A DNA stretch of 64,000 nucleotides from NCBI GenBank assembly GCA_016713525.1, contig JADJOZ010000009.1, positions 1 to 64,000 on the forward strand, written 5' to 3'. Below, one piece after another: positions 56,303 to 64,000 of this stretch. The notes beneath the pieces were generated by a model. The model was not told where the DNA came from. It searched no databases and was given only the letters and a program-made list of their open reading frames with translations. The DNA is from Bacteroidota bacterium (GTDB taxonomy: Bacteria > Bacteroidota > Bacteroidia > AKYH767-A > OLB10). Position numbers and translations under genes: made by a program. Position 1 is the first letter of the stretch, and each line of letters starts with the position of its first letter.

Positions 56303-57286
56303 ATGAGAGAAATACAATTCCGAGAAGCACTTAGAGAAGCGATGGCTGAAGAAATGCGTTTAGATAAAAACGTTTTTCTAATGGGCGAAGAAGTTGCTCA
56401 GTACAACGGAGCCTACAAAGTTAGTCAGGGAATGCTCGATGAGTTCGGGGCTGCCCGTGTTATTGATACGCCTATTGCTGAACTTGGGTTTGCCGGGATT
56501 GGAGTTGGTGCAGCAATGAATGGACTTCGTCCGATTATAGAATTTATGACCTTTAACTTTTCACTGGTTGCAATCGATCAGGTTATCAACTCAGCAGCCA
56601 AAATGAAATCAATGTCGGGTGGCCATTTCAATGTACCTATCGTTTTCCGCGGCCCTACCGCTTCTGCAGGAATGCTTAGTTCTCAACATTCACAAGCCTT
56701 TGAAAGCTGGTACGCAAACTGTCCGGGCTTAAAAGTAGTGGTTCCTTCCAATCCTGCTGATGCTAAAGGATTGTTGAAGTCTGCTATCAGGGACAATGAT
56801 CCGGTAATTTTTATGGAGTCGGAACAAATGTATGGCGATAAAGGAATGGTTCCTGAGGGAGAATACCTGATGCCTATAGGTGTTGCAGATATAAAGAAAT
56901 CTGGTAAGGACGTTACGATAGTTTCCTTCGGCAAAATGATGAAAGTGGCCTTAAAAGCTGCGGAAGAGCTTCAAAATGAGCAAATTGATGCAGAAGTAAT
57001 TGATCTAAGAACGGTACGTCCTATTGATTATGCAACTGTTATAGAGTCAGTTAAAAAAACCAACCGGTTGGTCATAGTTGAAGAATCATGGCCTTTGGCG
57101 GCAATAGCAACCGAAGTAGCTTTTAAAGTTCAGCGAGAAGCATTTGATTACCTCGATGCCCCGGTTTTACGGGTAATGGGTGGAGATGTACCACTTCCTT
57201 ATGCTCCAACACTCATTGATGCTTATTTACCTAATCCGGCCCGAGTAATCGAGGCTGTTAAAGAAGTCATGTACATTAATAAGTAG
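56303..57286 (+). CDS. pdhB: Pyruvate dehydrogenase E1 component, beta subunit
   Basis: 327 residues, intact. The transketolase-type pyrimidine-binding half and C-terminal domain of alpha2beta2 E1. 'MREIQFREALREAMAEEMRL', 'FLMGEEVAQYNGAYKVSQGM' (Glu that activates thiamine diphosphate), 'HSQAFESWYANCPGLKVVVP' and 'VIDLRTVRPIDYATVIESVK' fit pyruvate rather than branched-chain E1. The alpha subunit is not in the window. Works with the E2 at 62.8 kb and lpdA. Confidence 0.92.
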   Translation: MREIQFREALREAMAEEMRLDKNVFLMGEEVAQYNGAYKVSQGMLDEFGAARVIDTPIAELGFAGIGVGAAMNGLRPIIEFMTFNFSLVAIDQVINSAAKMKSMSGGHFNVPIVFRGPTASAGMLSSQHSQAFESWYANCPGLKVVVPSNPADAKGLLKSAIRDNDPVIFMESEQMYGDKGMVPEGEYLMPIGVADIKKSGKDVTIVSFGKMMKVALKAAEELQNEQIDAEVIDLRTVRPIDYATVIESVKKTNRLVIVEESWPLAAIATEVAFKVQREAFDYLDAPVLRVMGGDVPLPYAPTLIDAYLPNPARVIEAVKEVMYINK

Positions 57287-57324
57287 TTAACAATCCATTT
57301 TCATTCAGGTTTTGTGCGAAATGA

Positions 57325-57356
57325 TTTGGTGATTAAACCAAATTGATTTACCTTTG
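57325..57356 (+). promoter_or_regulatory. Promoter of the pyrophosphatase gene
   Basis: TTTG (57325-57328), 20-nt spacer, TACCTTTG (57349-57356): the best complete -33/-7 pair in the window. The leader to the ATG is about 50 nt. Confidence 0.65.
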
Positions 57357-57409
57357 CGCGCTCTTAAAACGAATCTTACAACTCAAAATAACTTAAAAAT
57401 CAATCACTT

Positions 57410-60235
57410 ATGGGTAATTCAATTCTTTACCTGATCCCGGCTTTCGGTGTACTGGCATTGCTGTACACAGTGTGGAAATCGGCCTGGATCAACAAACAGG
57501 ATGCCGGCACCGACAAAATGAAAAAAATCGCCGGACACATTGCAGAAGGCGCTATGGCTTTTCTTAAAGCTGAATATCGTGTGCTTGCAATTTTCGTGGT
57601 ATGTGTAGCCATTTTATTAGGAGTTACGGCTAATACTGAAACTTCATCACCAATGGTTGCTGTTTCCTTTATTTGTGGAGCATTCTGTTCTGCTTTGGCA
57701 GGATACATTGGAATGCGTATCGCAACTAAGGCGAATGTAAGAACAACCAATGCAGCCCGTACAGGAATGGGAAAAGCACTTGAAATTGCTTTTGCAGGTG
57801 GTTCTATTATGGGAATGGGTGTTGTTGGTTTAGGAGTATTAGGTTTGAGTTTATTGTTCATCCTTTATAGTGCAGAATTCGGAGTTGATACTGTGGATAA
57901 CCTGAATCGTGTTATTACGGTTTTAACCGGTTTTTCATTCGGTGCATCTTCAATCGCTCTTTTTGCACGTGTTGGTGGTGGTATATACACCAAGGCTGCC
58001 GATGTTGGAGCTGACCTGGTAGGTAAAGTTGAAGCAGGTATTCCTGAAGATCACCCATTGAATCCTGCTACCATTGCAGATAACGTTGGTGACAACGTAG
58101 GTGATGTTGCCGGCATGGGAGCCGATCTTTTTGAATCATATGTTGGTTCTATCGTTGGTACCATGGTTTTAGGAGCAGCGTTTATGAATGCTGATTTCGT
58201 TGCAATTGACACTCAATTTGGTGGACTTGCTCCAGTATTCCTTCCATTAGTACTTGCTGCAGTAGGTATTGTTATGTCTATCATTGGTACTTTCTTTGTT
58301 CGTGTTAAAGAAGGTGGTGATCCTCAAAGAGCATTAAATATCGGAGAATTTGGTTCTTCACTTTTGATGGTTATAGCTTCCTGGTTTATCATTAAATGGA
58401 TGTTACCTGAAACATGGTGGTTCCAGGATCCTTTGTATGCATGGGCTGATCCTGTAAAAGGAAATATGTATACTTCAACCGGAGTTTTCATTGCAACAAT
58501 CATTGGTTTAGTGGGTGGTTTGTTAGTAGGTTTGGTTACTGAATATTATACAGGAACTGGCAAAAAACCGGTTATGTCAATTGTGCGTCAATCTTCAACA
58601 GGAGCAGCTACAAACATCATTGCAGGCTTGGGTGTTGGTATGATGTCGACAGCAATTCCAACTCTCATTATCGCCTTCTCCATTATTGGTGCATTCAATT
58701 TTGGAGGTTTATACGGTATCGCAATTGCGGCTGTTGGTATGTTATCAAATCTTGGAATCCAGTTAGCAGTTGATGCTTATGGACCAATCTCTGATAATGC
58801 CGGTGGTATTGCTGAGATGTCGGAATTACCAAAAGACGTTCGTAAGATTACAGATAAACTGGATGCAGTTGGTAACACTACTGCTGCTATCGGTAAAGGT
58901 TTTGCCATTGCTTCTGCTGCATTAACAGCTTTGGCATTATTCGGTGCATACATGACTGCTGCACACATTAAGACCATTGATATATCAAAAGCCAATGTAA
59001 TTGCGGGATTGTTCATTGGTGGTATGTTGCCTTTCGTTTTCTCTGCTCTGGCAATGGGTGCTGTGGGACGTGCTGCTATGGCGATGATTGAAGAAGTTCG
59101 TCGCCAGTTCAATACAATTCCCCCTCTTAAAGCTGCTCTTGAAGTAATGCGTCGTAACGGAGATAAGGAAATGGATACCTGGTCAGATGCTGATAAAAAG
59201 ACTTTTGAAGCTGCTGATGGTGTTGCTGAATATGGAAAGTGTGTTGAGATTTCAACTAAAGCTGCGATCCGCGAAATGGTATTACCAGGGTTAATGGCTG
59301 TTGCTGTACCGGTGGCTGTTGGATTTATGCCTATGTTTGGTGCTGAAGCGCTTGGTGGTTTGCTTGCCGGTGTAACTGTTACCGGTGTACTGATGGCTAT
59401 ATTCCAATCGAATGCCGGTGGTGCATGGGACAATGCAAAGAAGATGTTTGAAGAAGGTGTTGATATTAACGGTACTAAATACTTTAAAAAATCGGAACCA
59501 CACAAGGCTGCCGTAGTTGGTGATACTGTTGGTGATCCTTTTAAAGATACTTCAGGTCCTTCATTGAATATCCTTTTGAAATTGATGTCGGTTGTGGCTT
59601 TGGTTATTGCTCCTCTTATTTCTTTAGAGCATAAACCAACTACTGCTGCTGCTCCTGCTGCTGAAGAAGTTGTTGCTTCTGTAAGTACAAGCCAGGACGT
59701 AAAAACCCTGAATTGCACCTTTGTTTTTGATGCTTCTCACTCATTTGTAGATTTCAAAATTGGTCACTTACTTTCAACTGCAAAAGGATCAATTCAGGTT
59801 GATACCGGAAGCGTTGTAATGACAGGTGATCTTGCTACTTCATCAATCATGCTTCAACTTGATGCTGCCTCTATCAATACACAGCAATCGAAAAGAGATG
59901 AACATTTACGTTCTAATGAAATCTTCGATATTGCTAAATATCCGGCGATTTCATTTAAATCAACCAGTATTCGTGAAAATGAATCAGGTGAATATAAATA
60001 CACTGCAACAGGTGATCTTACTATCAGAGATGTAACTAAACAAATTGAAGTTCCATTTAACTATGATGGTGAAATTGAATCTCCTTATGGATTTAAAGTT
60101 TACACTTTCTCAGGTGCATTAAACCTGAAGAGAAGCGAATATAATGTGGCTCCTTCCTTAGGTGCTCCATTAGTTGCTGACGAAGTAAAAGTTAACTTCT
60201 CAGTAGAAACTGCACAACCACAGGTTGCTCAATAA
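57410..60235 (+). CDS. hppA: Membrane pyrophosphatase fused to a YceI-like domain
   Basis: 941 residues in one open frame. Residues ~1-745 are an ion-pumping membrane pyrophosphatase (16 TM helices): 'DVGADLVGKVEAGIPEDHPL' (~200) and 'DNVGDNVGDVAGMGADLF' (~224) bind Mg-PPi, 'DAYGPISDNAGGIAEMSE' and 'GDTVGDPFKDTSGPSLN' (~703) complete the site. 'GNTTAAIGKG' (~487) has Ala where potassium-independent enzymes have Lys, so it should be K+-dependent; whether it pumps Na+, H+ or both is not decided. After an Ala/Pro linker (~748-768) comes a complete YceI domain (~772-935: 'FVFDASHSFVDFKIGHLLST', 'RDEHLRSNEIFDIAKYPAIS'), a lipocalin-like fold that binds polyisoprenoids. Both termini of these pumps face the periplasm, where YceI proteins act. 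The family is normally 670-800 residues, so the fusion is unusual. Confidence 0.93.
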   Translation: MGNSILYLIPAFGVLALLYTVWKSAWINKQDAGTDKMKKIAGHIAEGAMAFLKAEYRVLAIFVVCVAILLGVTANTETSSPMVAVSFICGAFCSALAGYIGMRIATKANVRTTNAARTGMGKALEIAFAGGSIMGMGVVGLGVLGLSLLFILYSAEFGVDTVDNLNRVITVLTGFSFGASSIALFARVGGGIYTKAADVGADLVGKVEAGIPEDHPLNPATIADNVGDNVGDVAGMGADLFESYVGSIVGTMVLGAAFMNADFVAIDTQFGGLAPVFLPLVLAAVGIVMSIIGTFFVRVKEGGDPQRALNIGEFGSSLLMVIASWFIIKWMLPETWWFQDPLYAWADPVKGNMYTSTGVFIATIIGLVGGLLVGLVTEYYTGTGKKPVMSIVRQSSTGAATNIIAGLGVGMMSTAIPTLIIAFSIIGAFNFGGLYGIAIAAVGMLSNLGIQLAVDAYGPISDNAGGIAEMSELPKDVRKITDKLDAVGNTTAAIGKGFAIASAALTALALFGAYMTAAHIKTIDISKANVIAGLFIGGMLPFVFSALAMGAVGRAAMAMIEEVRRQFNTIPPLKAALEVMRRNGDKEMDTWSDADKKTFEAADGVAEYGKCVEISTKAAIREMVLPGLMAVAVPVAVGFMPMFGAEALGGLLAGVTVTGVLMAIFQSNAGGAWDNAKKMFEEGVDINGTKYFKKSEPHKAAVVGDTVGDPFKDTSGPSLNILLKLMSVVALVIAPLISLEHKPTTAAAPAAEEVVASVSTSQDVKTLNCTFVFDASHSFVDFKIGHLLSTAKGSIQVDTGSVVMTGDLATSSIMLQLDAASINTQQSKRDEHLRSNEIFDIAKYPAISFKSTSIRENESGEYKYTATGDLTIRDVTKQIEVPFNYDGEIESPYGFKVYTFSGALNLKRSEYNVAPSLGAPLVADEVKVNFSVETAQPQVAQ

Positions 60236-60250
60236 TCAGAGTCACCTAAC

Positions 60251-60286
60251 AAAAAAATCCCGGCCTTTAAGCCGGGATTTTTTTTG
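60251..60286. terminator. Bidirectional Rho-independent terminator
   Basis: AAAAAAATCCCGGC-CTTTAA-GCCGGGATTTTTTTT: a perfect 9-10 bp GC-rich stem with A-run and T-run on either side. It ends both the pyrophosphatase gene and the convergent exonuclease gene. Confidence 0.88.
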
Positions 60287-60338
60287 TTTATATATTTCTT
60301 GCAGTAACCTTATGGATGATCACAAAAGCGTGAGAATT

Positions 60339-61136
60339 CTACTTACTTCCGAATTTCTCCTGAAGCTTGCTCACCTGATAACGATCCCAGATAGTTTTCA
60401 TTACTGCTTTAGTCTGGCGGGGAAAATCACCTTTCATGAGCCAATCATAATAAGAAGGCTCAGAAGAAAAGACAGAAACAACCGTTTTTCCTTTATGCTT
60501 TCCAAAATTGATAATCTCCTCCCCTTTCTCATTGTACACCATACGTCCGGCTAAATCAACTGTATTAAACATATTGGTGAACTTGTGAAGGGAATCAACA
60601 TCCTTTTCAATTTTTCCGGAATATTTTTCCAGTTGAGCTTCCAGAATTTCAAAAGTAGCTATGATATCGGCTTCAGCAGAATGAGCATTTAAAAGGTCCT
60701 TTTCGCAATAGAATTTATAAGCAGCAGAAAGGGTTCGTTGTTCCATCTTATGAAAAATATTCTGCACATCGATTAGTTTTCGGTTCGAAATGTCAAAGTT
60801 GAATCCGGTTCTTAAAAATTCATCGACCAGCATGGGTACATCAAACTTATTGGAATTGTATCCGGCGAAATCACAATTATTGAGGAATTCCAGTAATTCC
60901 TGCCCCAGCTGCGCAAATGTTGGTGCATCCTTCACATCGGCTTCACTAATGCCTGTGAGGTTTGTTATTAGCTCCGGTATAGGCATTTCAGGATTCACTT
61001 TCCGGGTGAACATTTCCCTTGAATTATCAGGGAATAATTTCAAAACAGAAATTTCAATAATCCGATCCAGCCCAATAGTTAATCCGGTTGATTCGAGATC
61101 AAAAAACGCCAGTGGCCGTTTCAGAATAATTTGCAT
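60339..61136 (-). CDS. DEDDh 3'-5' exonuclease with DUF3820-like tail
   Basis: 265 residues. DnaQ/RNase T-type exonuclease domain (1-~165): 'LAFFDLESTGLTIGLDRIIE' (Asp-x-Glu), 'FAGYNSNKFDVPMLVDEFLR' (Asp) and 'NAHSAEADIIATFEILEAQL' (His and final Asp) give all four metal/catalytic residues. The C-terminal ~70 residues ('EEIINFGKHKGKTVVSVFSS', 'YYDWLMKGDFPRQTKAVMKT') match the DUF3820-type module often joined to such exonucleases. Probably a repair or nucleic-acid turnover enzyme rather than the replicative epsilon subunit. Confidence 0.9.
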   Translation of the reverse strand: MQIILKRPLAFFDLESTGLTIGLDRIIEISVLKLFPDNSREMFTRKVNPEMPIPELITNLTGISEADVKDAPTFAQLGQELLEFLNNCDFAGYNSNKFDVPMLVDEFLRTGFNFDISNRKLIDVQNIFHKMEQRTLSAAYKFYCEKDLLNAHSAEADIIATFEILEAQLEKYSGKIEKDVDSLHKFTNMFNTVDLAGRMVYNEKGEEIINFGKHKGKTVVSVFSSEPSYYDWLMKGDFPRQTKAVMKTIWDRYQVSKLQEKFGSK

Positions 61137-61140
61137 GATG

Positions 61141-62760
61141 TTATGGTTTAGAAGATGGATTCGGTTGTAGTTTTAGAATCTGTCGGATTCCTTTTTCACC
61201 TTCTTCACCTGTTATTACAATGTCTTGTTCCAGTCGGCCTAACTTGGGTGACCTGGCTTTCAATTTATACTTTCCAGCTGGCAGCAACATGAAAATTTCA
61301 GCTGCTGGCCCATTTGCTTCCATGATAGCAAGCACTTGTCCGGTAGCTTCTTTCACAATACTAACCATTGCATCTTTGGCAGGAAGACCCTGTGCTGATA
61401 AAATTGATGCACGATATAGTGATCCTGCATTTCGCACCAATGGATCCTTCATATTAAAGTACCAGATATCAAGATCACCCATTCCTCCAGGCTTCAACCC
61501 CGACACATATCCGGTACGGGCATTTGCTGAGAGCGTGAAATACAAATCATCATCGGTGGTATTCAGTGGATATCCAACATTCACCGGTTTACTCCATGCC
61601 TGTGCCGGATCAGGTTGCGAGGTCATGAAAATATCGTAACCTCCAATACTGTTATGACCCTGAGATGCAAAAAATAAAGTGGTTCCATCATGCCAGAGAA
61701 ACGGACTGTCCTCATCAAATTTTGTATTCACTTCAGAACCTAGATTTACCGGAACACCCCATTTTTTAGTGGAGTCTTGTTCTATCATAAAAATATCTTT
61801 ACCCCCTAAAGTGCCTTTCATGTTCGCAGCAAAGTAAATACGCTTTCCATCTTGTGAAATACAGGCACCGGTCTCGAACTGTTTTGTTGCCAATGATTCG
61901 TCGAGAAGCTCAGCCTTCTGCCATGCTTTACCTTGAAGCTTTGATAAAAAGATATCTCCGGAAGCATCACCACCTTCTTTGTAGATCAGTAATTTATCGC
62001 CATTACTGTTCATTCCTGTGCAAATATCATACGCTTCAGAATTCAGGTTAATACCCGGGTTTTTAGCTTTTGACCACGATGTATCTCCTTTGGCAGAAGT
62101 ATAAATATCAGCTATTATTTCACCAAATCCATCAACAATTCCACCCATATTACCTTTGCGGTTGGAAGTAAAATAAAGCACTGTATCTATAGCCATTGAT
62201 ACCGGAGAATAGTCAGCAGAAACTGAATTCACCTGTTTGCCAGGATTTTTAAAGCTAACTTCAACAGGCTTTGTGATTGCTTCCTTAGCATTGTAGCAAT
62301 ATTCAACATGCTGATCCAGATTAAATTTGGGATTTACCTGTCCTTTATTAACTTCTTTATACTTTTCGAATGCTTCAATTGCTTCATCGAACAAGTTGGC
62401 AATCAGCAATGCTTTTCCCATCTGATAATATACATCTTTGGGTGCGTCTTTCTTATCACCTGCCTTCACGAAATATTGAATTGCTTTAGATTTGTCCACA
62501 TTACTGTTCAGGTAACACATACCTGTTTTGTAATTGTAATCCATGTCTTCCACATCATAATTCACCAATTTCAGATATTGCTCCAGGGCGCTTTTATAAT
62601 TGGCATCTTTATACATAGCAGCAGCTTGTTTTTTCACTTCACCAACCTGATCCTTGGTGATAGTTACCACTGGTGCAGGCTTTTTTGTTTGAGCAGAGCA
62701 CAATGTTGTTAAAAAAACAAAAACAAGCAGCAAAACTGAAGTATGAACAGATGTTTTCAT
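61141..62760 (-). CDS. Secreted TPR/PD40 beta-propeller protein
   Basis: 539 residues from ATG 62758-62760 ('MKTSVHTSVLLLVFVFLTTL'), chosen because it opens directly onto a signal peptide ending 'CSAQ'. TPR helices follow (~30-150: 'AAAMYKDANYKSALEQYLKL'), then a WD40-like PD40 propeller (~170-440: 'VLYFTSNRKGNMGGIVDGFG', 'KRIYFAANMKGTLGGKDIFM'), then a ~90-residue C-terminal carboxypeptidase-regulatory-like beta domain. Relatives such as PorE of the type IX system end in an OmpA domain; that is absent here, so peptidoglycan anchoring is not predicted. Periplasmic, function unknown. Confidence 0.8.
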   Translation of the reverse strand: MKTSVHTSVLLLVFVFLTTLCSAQTKKPAPVVTITKDQVGEVKKQAAAMYKDANYKSALEQYLKLVNYDVEDMDYNYKTGMCYLNSNVDKSKAIQYFVKAGDKKDAPKDVYYQMGKALLIANLFDEAIEAFEKYKEVNKGQVNPKFNLDQHVEYCYNAKEAITKPVEVSFKNPGKQVNSVSADYSPVSMAIDTVLYFTSNRKGNMGGIVDGFGEIIADIYTSAKGDTSWSKAKNPGINLNSEAYDICTGMNSNGDKLLIYKEGGDASGDIFLSKLQGKAWQKAELLDESLATKQFETGACISQDGKRIYFAANMKGTLGGKDIFMIEQDSTKKWGVPVNLGSEVNTKFDEDSPFLWHDGTTLFFASQGHNSIGGYDIFMTSQPDPAQAWSKPVNVGYPLNTTDDDLYFTLSANARTGYVSGLKPGGMGDLDIWYFNMKDPLVRNAGSLYRASILSAQGLPAKDAMVSIVKEATGQVLAIMEANGPAAEIFMLLPAGKYKLKARSPKLGRLEQDIVITGEEGEKGIRQILKLQPNPSSKP

Positions 62761-62779
62761 AGCTGATAAAAGATTAAAT

Positions 62780-64000
62780 TTAAATTTCACGGTTAATGTC
62801 AAATTGTTCCAGATAATCGGCTACACGACGAACAAAACTTCCACCTAATGCACCATCCACAACTCTGTGATCGTAAGCATGAGATAGAAACATCATGTGA
62901 CGGATACCTATGGTATCGCCATACGGAGTTTCGATTACTGCCGGCTTTTTACGAATGGCTCCTACAGCCATGATTGCAACCTGAGGCTGATTGATGATAG
63001 GCGTGCCCATCACATTTCCGAAACTGCCTACATTGGTGAGGGTATAAGTACCACCCTGAATTTCATCAGGCGTTAATTTGCCTGCTCTGGCTCGGTTGGC
63101 CAAATCATTCACCGATTTGGTAAGTCCCAATAAATTCATCCGATCTGCATTTTTAATTACCGGAACAATCAAATTTCCGGAAGGCAATGCAGCAGCCATT
63201 CCAATATTTATATTTTTCTTAATTATAAGATTGGTGCCATCAACGGAAATGTTGATCATTGGGAAATCTTTAATTGCCCTTGCAATGGCTTCAATAAATA
63301 TCGGTGTGAATGTGATTTTCTCTTTTTCGCGTTTTTCAAACTGACCCTTCACCTTATTGCGCCACATTACCAGATTGGTAACATCGGCTTCAACATAGGA
63401 TGTAACGTGAGGTGAAGTGCGCTTCGACATCACCATATGTTCAGAAATCAATTTACGCATGCGATCCATTTCCACGATCTCTGAATCACCGGAAACAGAA
63501 ATTGCAGGAGCAACTTTAGCAGGTTCAGCAGCGGCAGGTTTTGCTGGTTCAGATGCTGGTTGTGGTGCTGTTGCAGGAGCAGTGGTCTGCTGTGGAGATG
63601 ACTTTCTTCGCTCCAGATAAAGCATTACATCTTTTTTGGTTACTCTGCCCTCGGCGCCGGTGCCTGGAATACTATCAAGTTCTGATTGAGAAATCTTTTC
63701 TTCTGAAGCAATTGTTCTGACTAATGGGGAATAAAAACGACCTTCTCCGGAAACAACTGGTGCCGGAGCAGTTGCTGCAACTGGTGTTGCTGCTGCAGGA
63801 GCAGGAGTTGAAGGAGCGCTGACTACAGTCGCAGCTGCAGGGGCCGGAGCTGAAGTTACCGGAGCATCACCGCTGCCATCACTGATGATAGCGATTACAC
63901 TTCCCACCTGTACTACATCACCTTCATTAAAAAGCCTTTTGACCAAAATTCCGGCAGCTGTTTAAGGTACTTCTGAATCAACCTTATCGGTAGCAATTTC
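62780..64000 (-). CDS. 2-oxoacid dehydrogenase E2 (dihydrolipoamide acyltransferase), 5' partial, internal stop
   Basis: C-terminal part of E2, running off the window. The visible lipoyl domain reads 'EIATDKVDSEVP' (lipoylated Lys), a TAA stop at 63962-63964, then in the same frame 'TAAGILVKRLFNEGDVVQVG'. Next come an Ala/Pro-rich linker, an E3/E1-binding domain ('FYSPLVRTIASEEKISQSEL', 'GTGAEGRVTKKDVMLYLERR'), a second linker, and the catalytic domain ending 'HAYDHRVVDGALGGSFVRRV' (His and Asp). A Ser codon is expected at the stop position, so one base change explains it. With E1 beta and LpdA nearby, acetyltransferase of pyruvate dehydrogenase is likely, but a branched-chain enzyme is not excluded. 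Confidence 0.88.

Noticed and set aside
58777..59718. 313-codon minus-strand frame inside the pyrophosphatase gene
   Set aside because: Antisense shadow caused by the Gly/Ala-rich codon usage of the real gene; low-complexity Ala/Ser/Thr translation with no domain.

Overview
The window comes from a member of the Bacteroidota, probably an uncultured Chitinophagales/Sphingobacteriales-type lineage (the phylum is firm, the order is a guess). Evidence: a complete str-S10-spc-alpha ribosomal supercluster without tuf between fusA and rpsJ, carA downstream of rplQ, a probable type IX secretion C-terminal sorting domain, a zinc-ligand-poor L36, and TAnnTTTG promoter elements upstream of many genes. 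The sequence carries many one-base indels, mostly in homopolymers, including in genes the cell cannot lose (secY, fusA, rpsE, rpsN, rpmD). Most broken genes outside the mobile region are therefore probably sequencing or assembly errors.

Region 1-14 kb is accessory DNA. It holds a decayed IS1182-type transposase (1-1418), two tandem group II intron remnants (about 1.56-4.14 kb), and two gene units (a tandem SRPBCC-like pair and a DUF389 membrane protein). Each unit is read into a related ~110-130 bp imperfect palindrome, and the outer arm of that palindrome is complementary to the start of the same unit. This is the architecture of integron gene cassettes with attC sites, but no integron integrase is visible. 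Two near-identical ~2.45 kb IS91-like elements (tyrosine recombinase plus HUH transposase) abut the starts of both units. Further right lie a DUF433/DUF5615 toxin-antitoxin remnant, a secreted protein of unknown function, and a repetitive tract built from duplicated downstream flanks of tRNA-Arg and tRNA-Pro, next to intact tRNA-Arg(TCT), tRNA-Pro(TGG) and tRNA-Ser(GCT).

Region 15-31 kb holds a peptide ABC importer lacking an ATPase gene (binding protein and two permeases), a 1.65 kb non-coding tract of nested repeats, a PgpH-like HD phosphodiesterase, rnpB, ridA, a glycerophosphodiesterase, a delta-60-repeat surface protein, an M61 peptidase, lpdA and carA.

Region 31-49.5 kb is the ribosomal supercluster, all on the minus strand, in the order rpsL-rpsG-fusA-rpsJ-rplCDWB-rpsS-rplV-rpsC-rplP-rpmC-rpsQ-rplNXE-rpsNH-rplFR-rpsE-rpmD-rplO-secY-map-infA-rpmJ-rpsMKD-rpoA-rplQ.

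Region 49.8-64 kb is energy metabolism and transport: a hybrid histidine kinase, a CNT nucleoside transporter with an extra N-terminal lipoprotein-like domain, a DUF151 bifunctional nuclease, etfAB, a TPR protein, pyruvate dehydrogenase E1 beta, a membrane pyrophosphatase fused to a YceI domain, a DEDDh exonuclease, a TPR/PD40 protein, and the E2 acyltransferase running off the window with an in-frame stop in its lipoyl domain. E1 beta, E2 and LpdA are all present but not contiguous.
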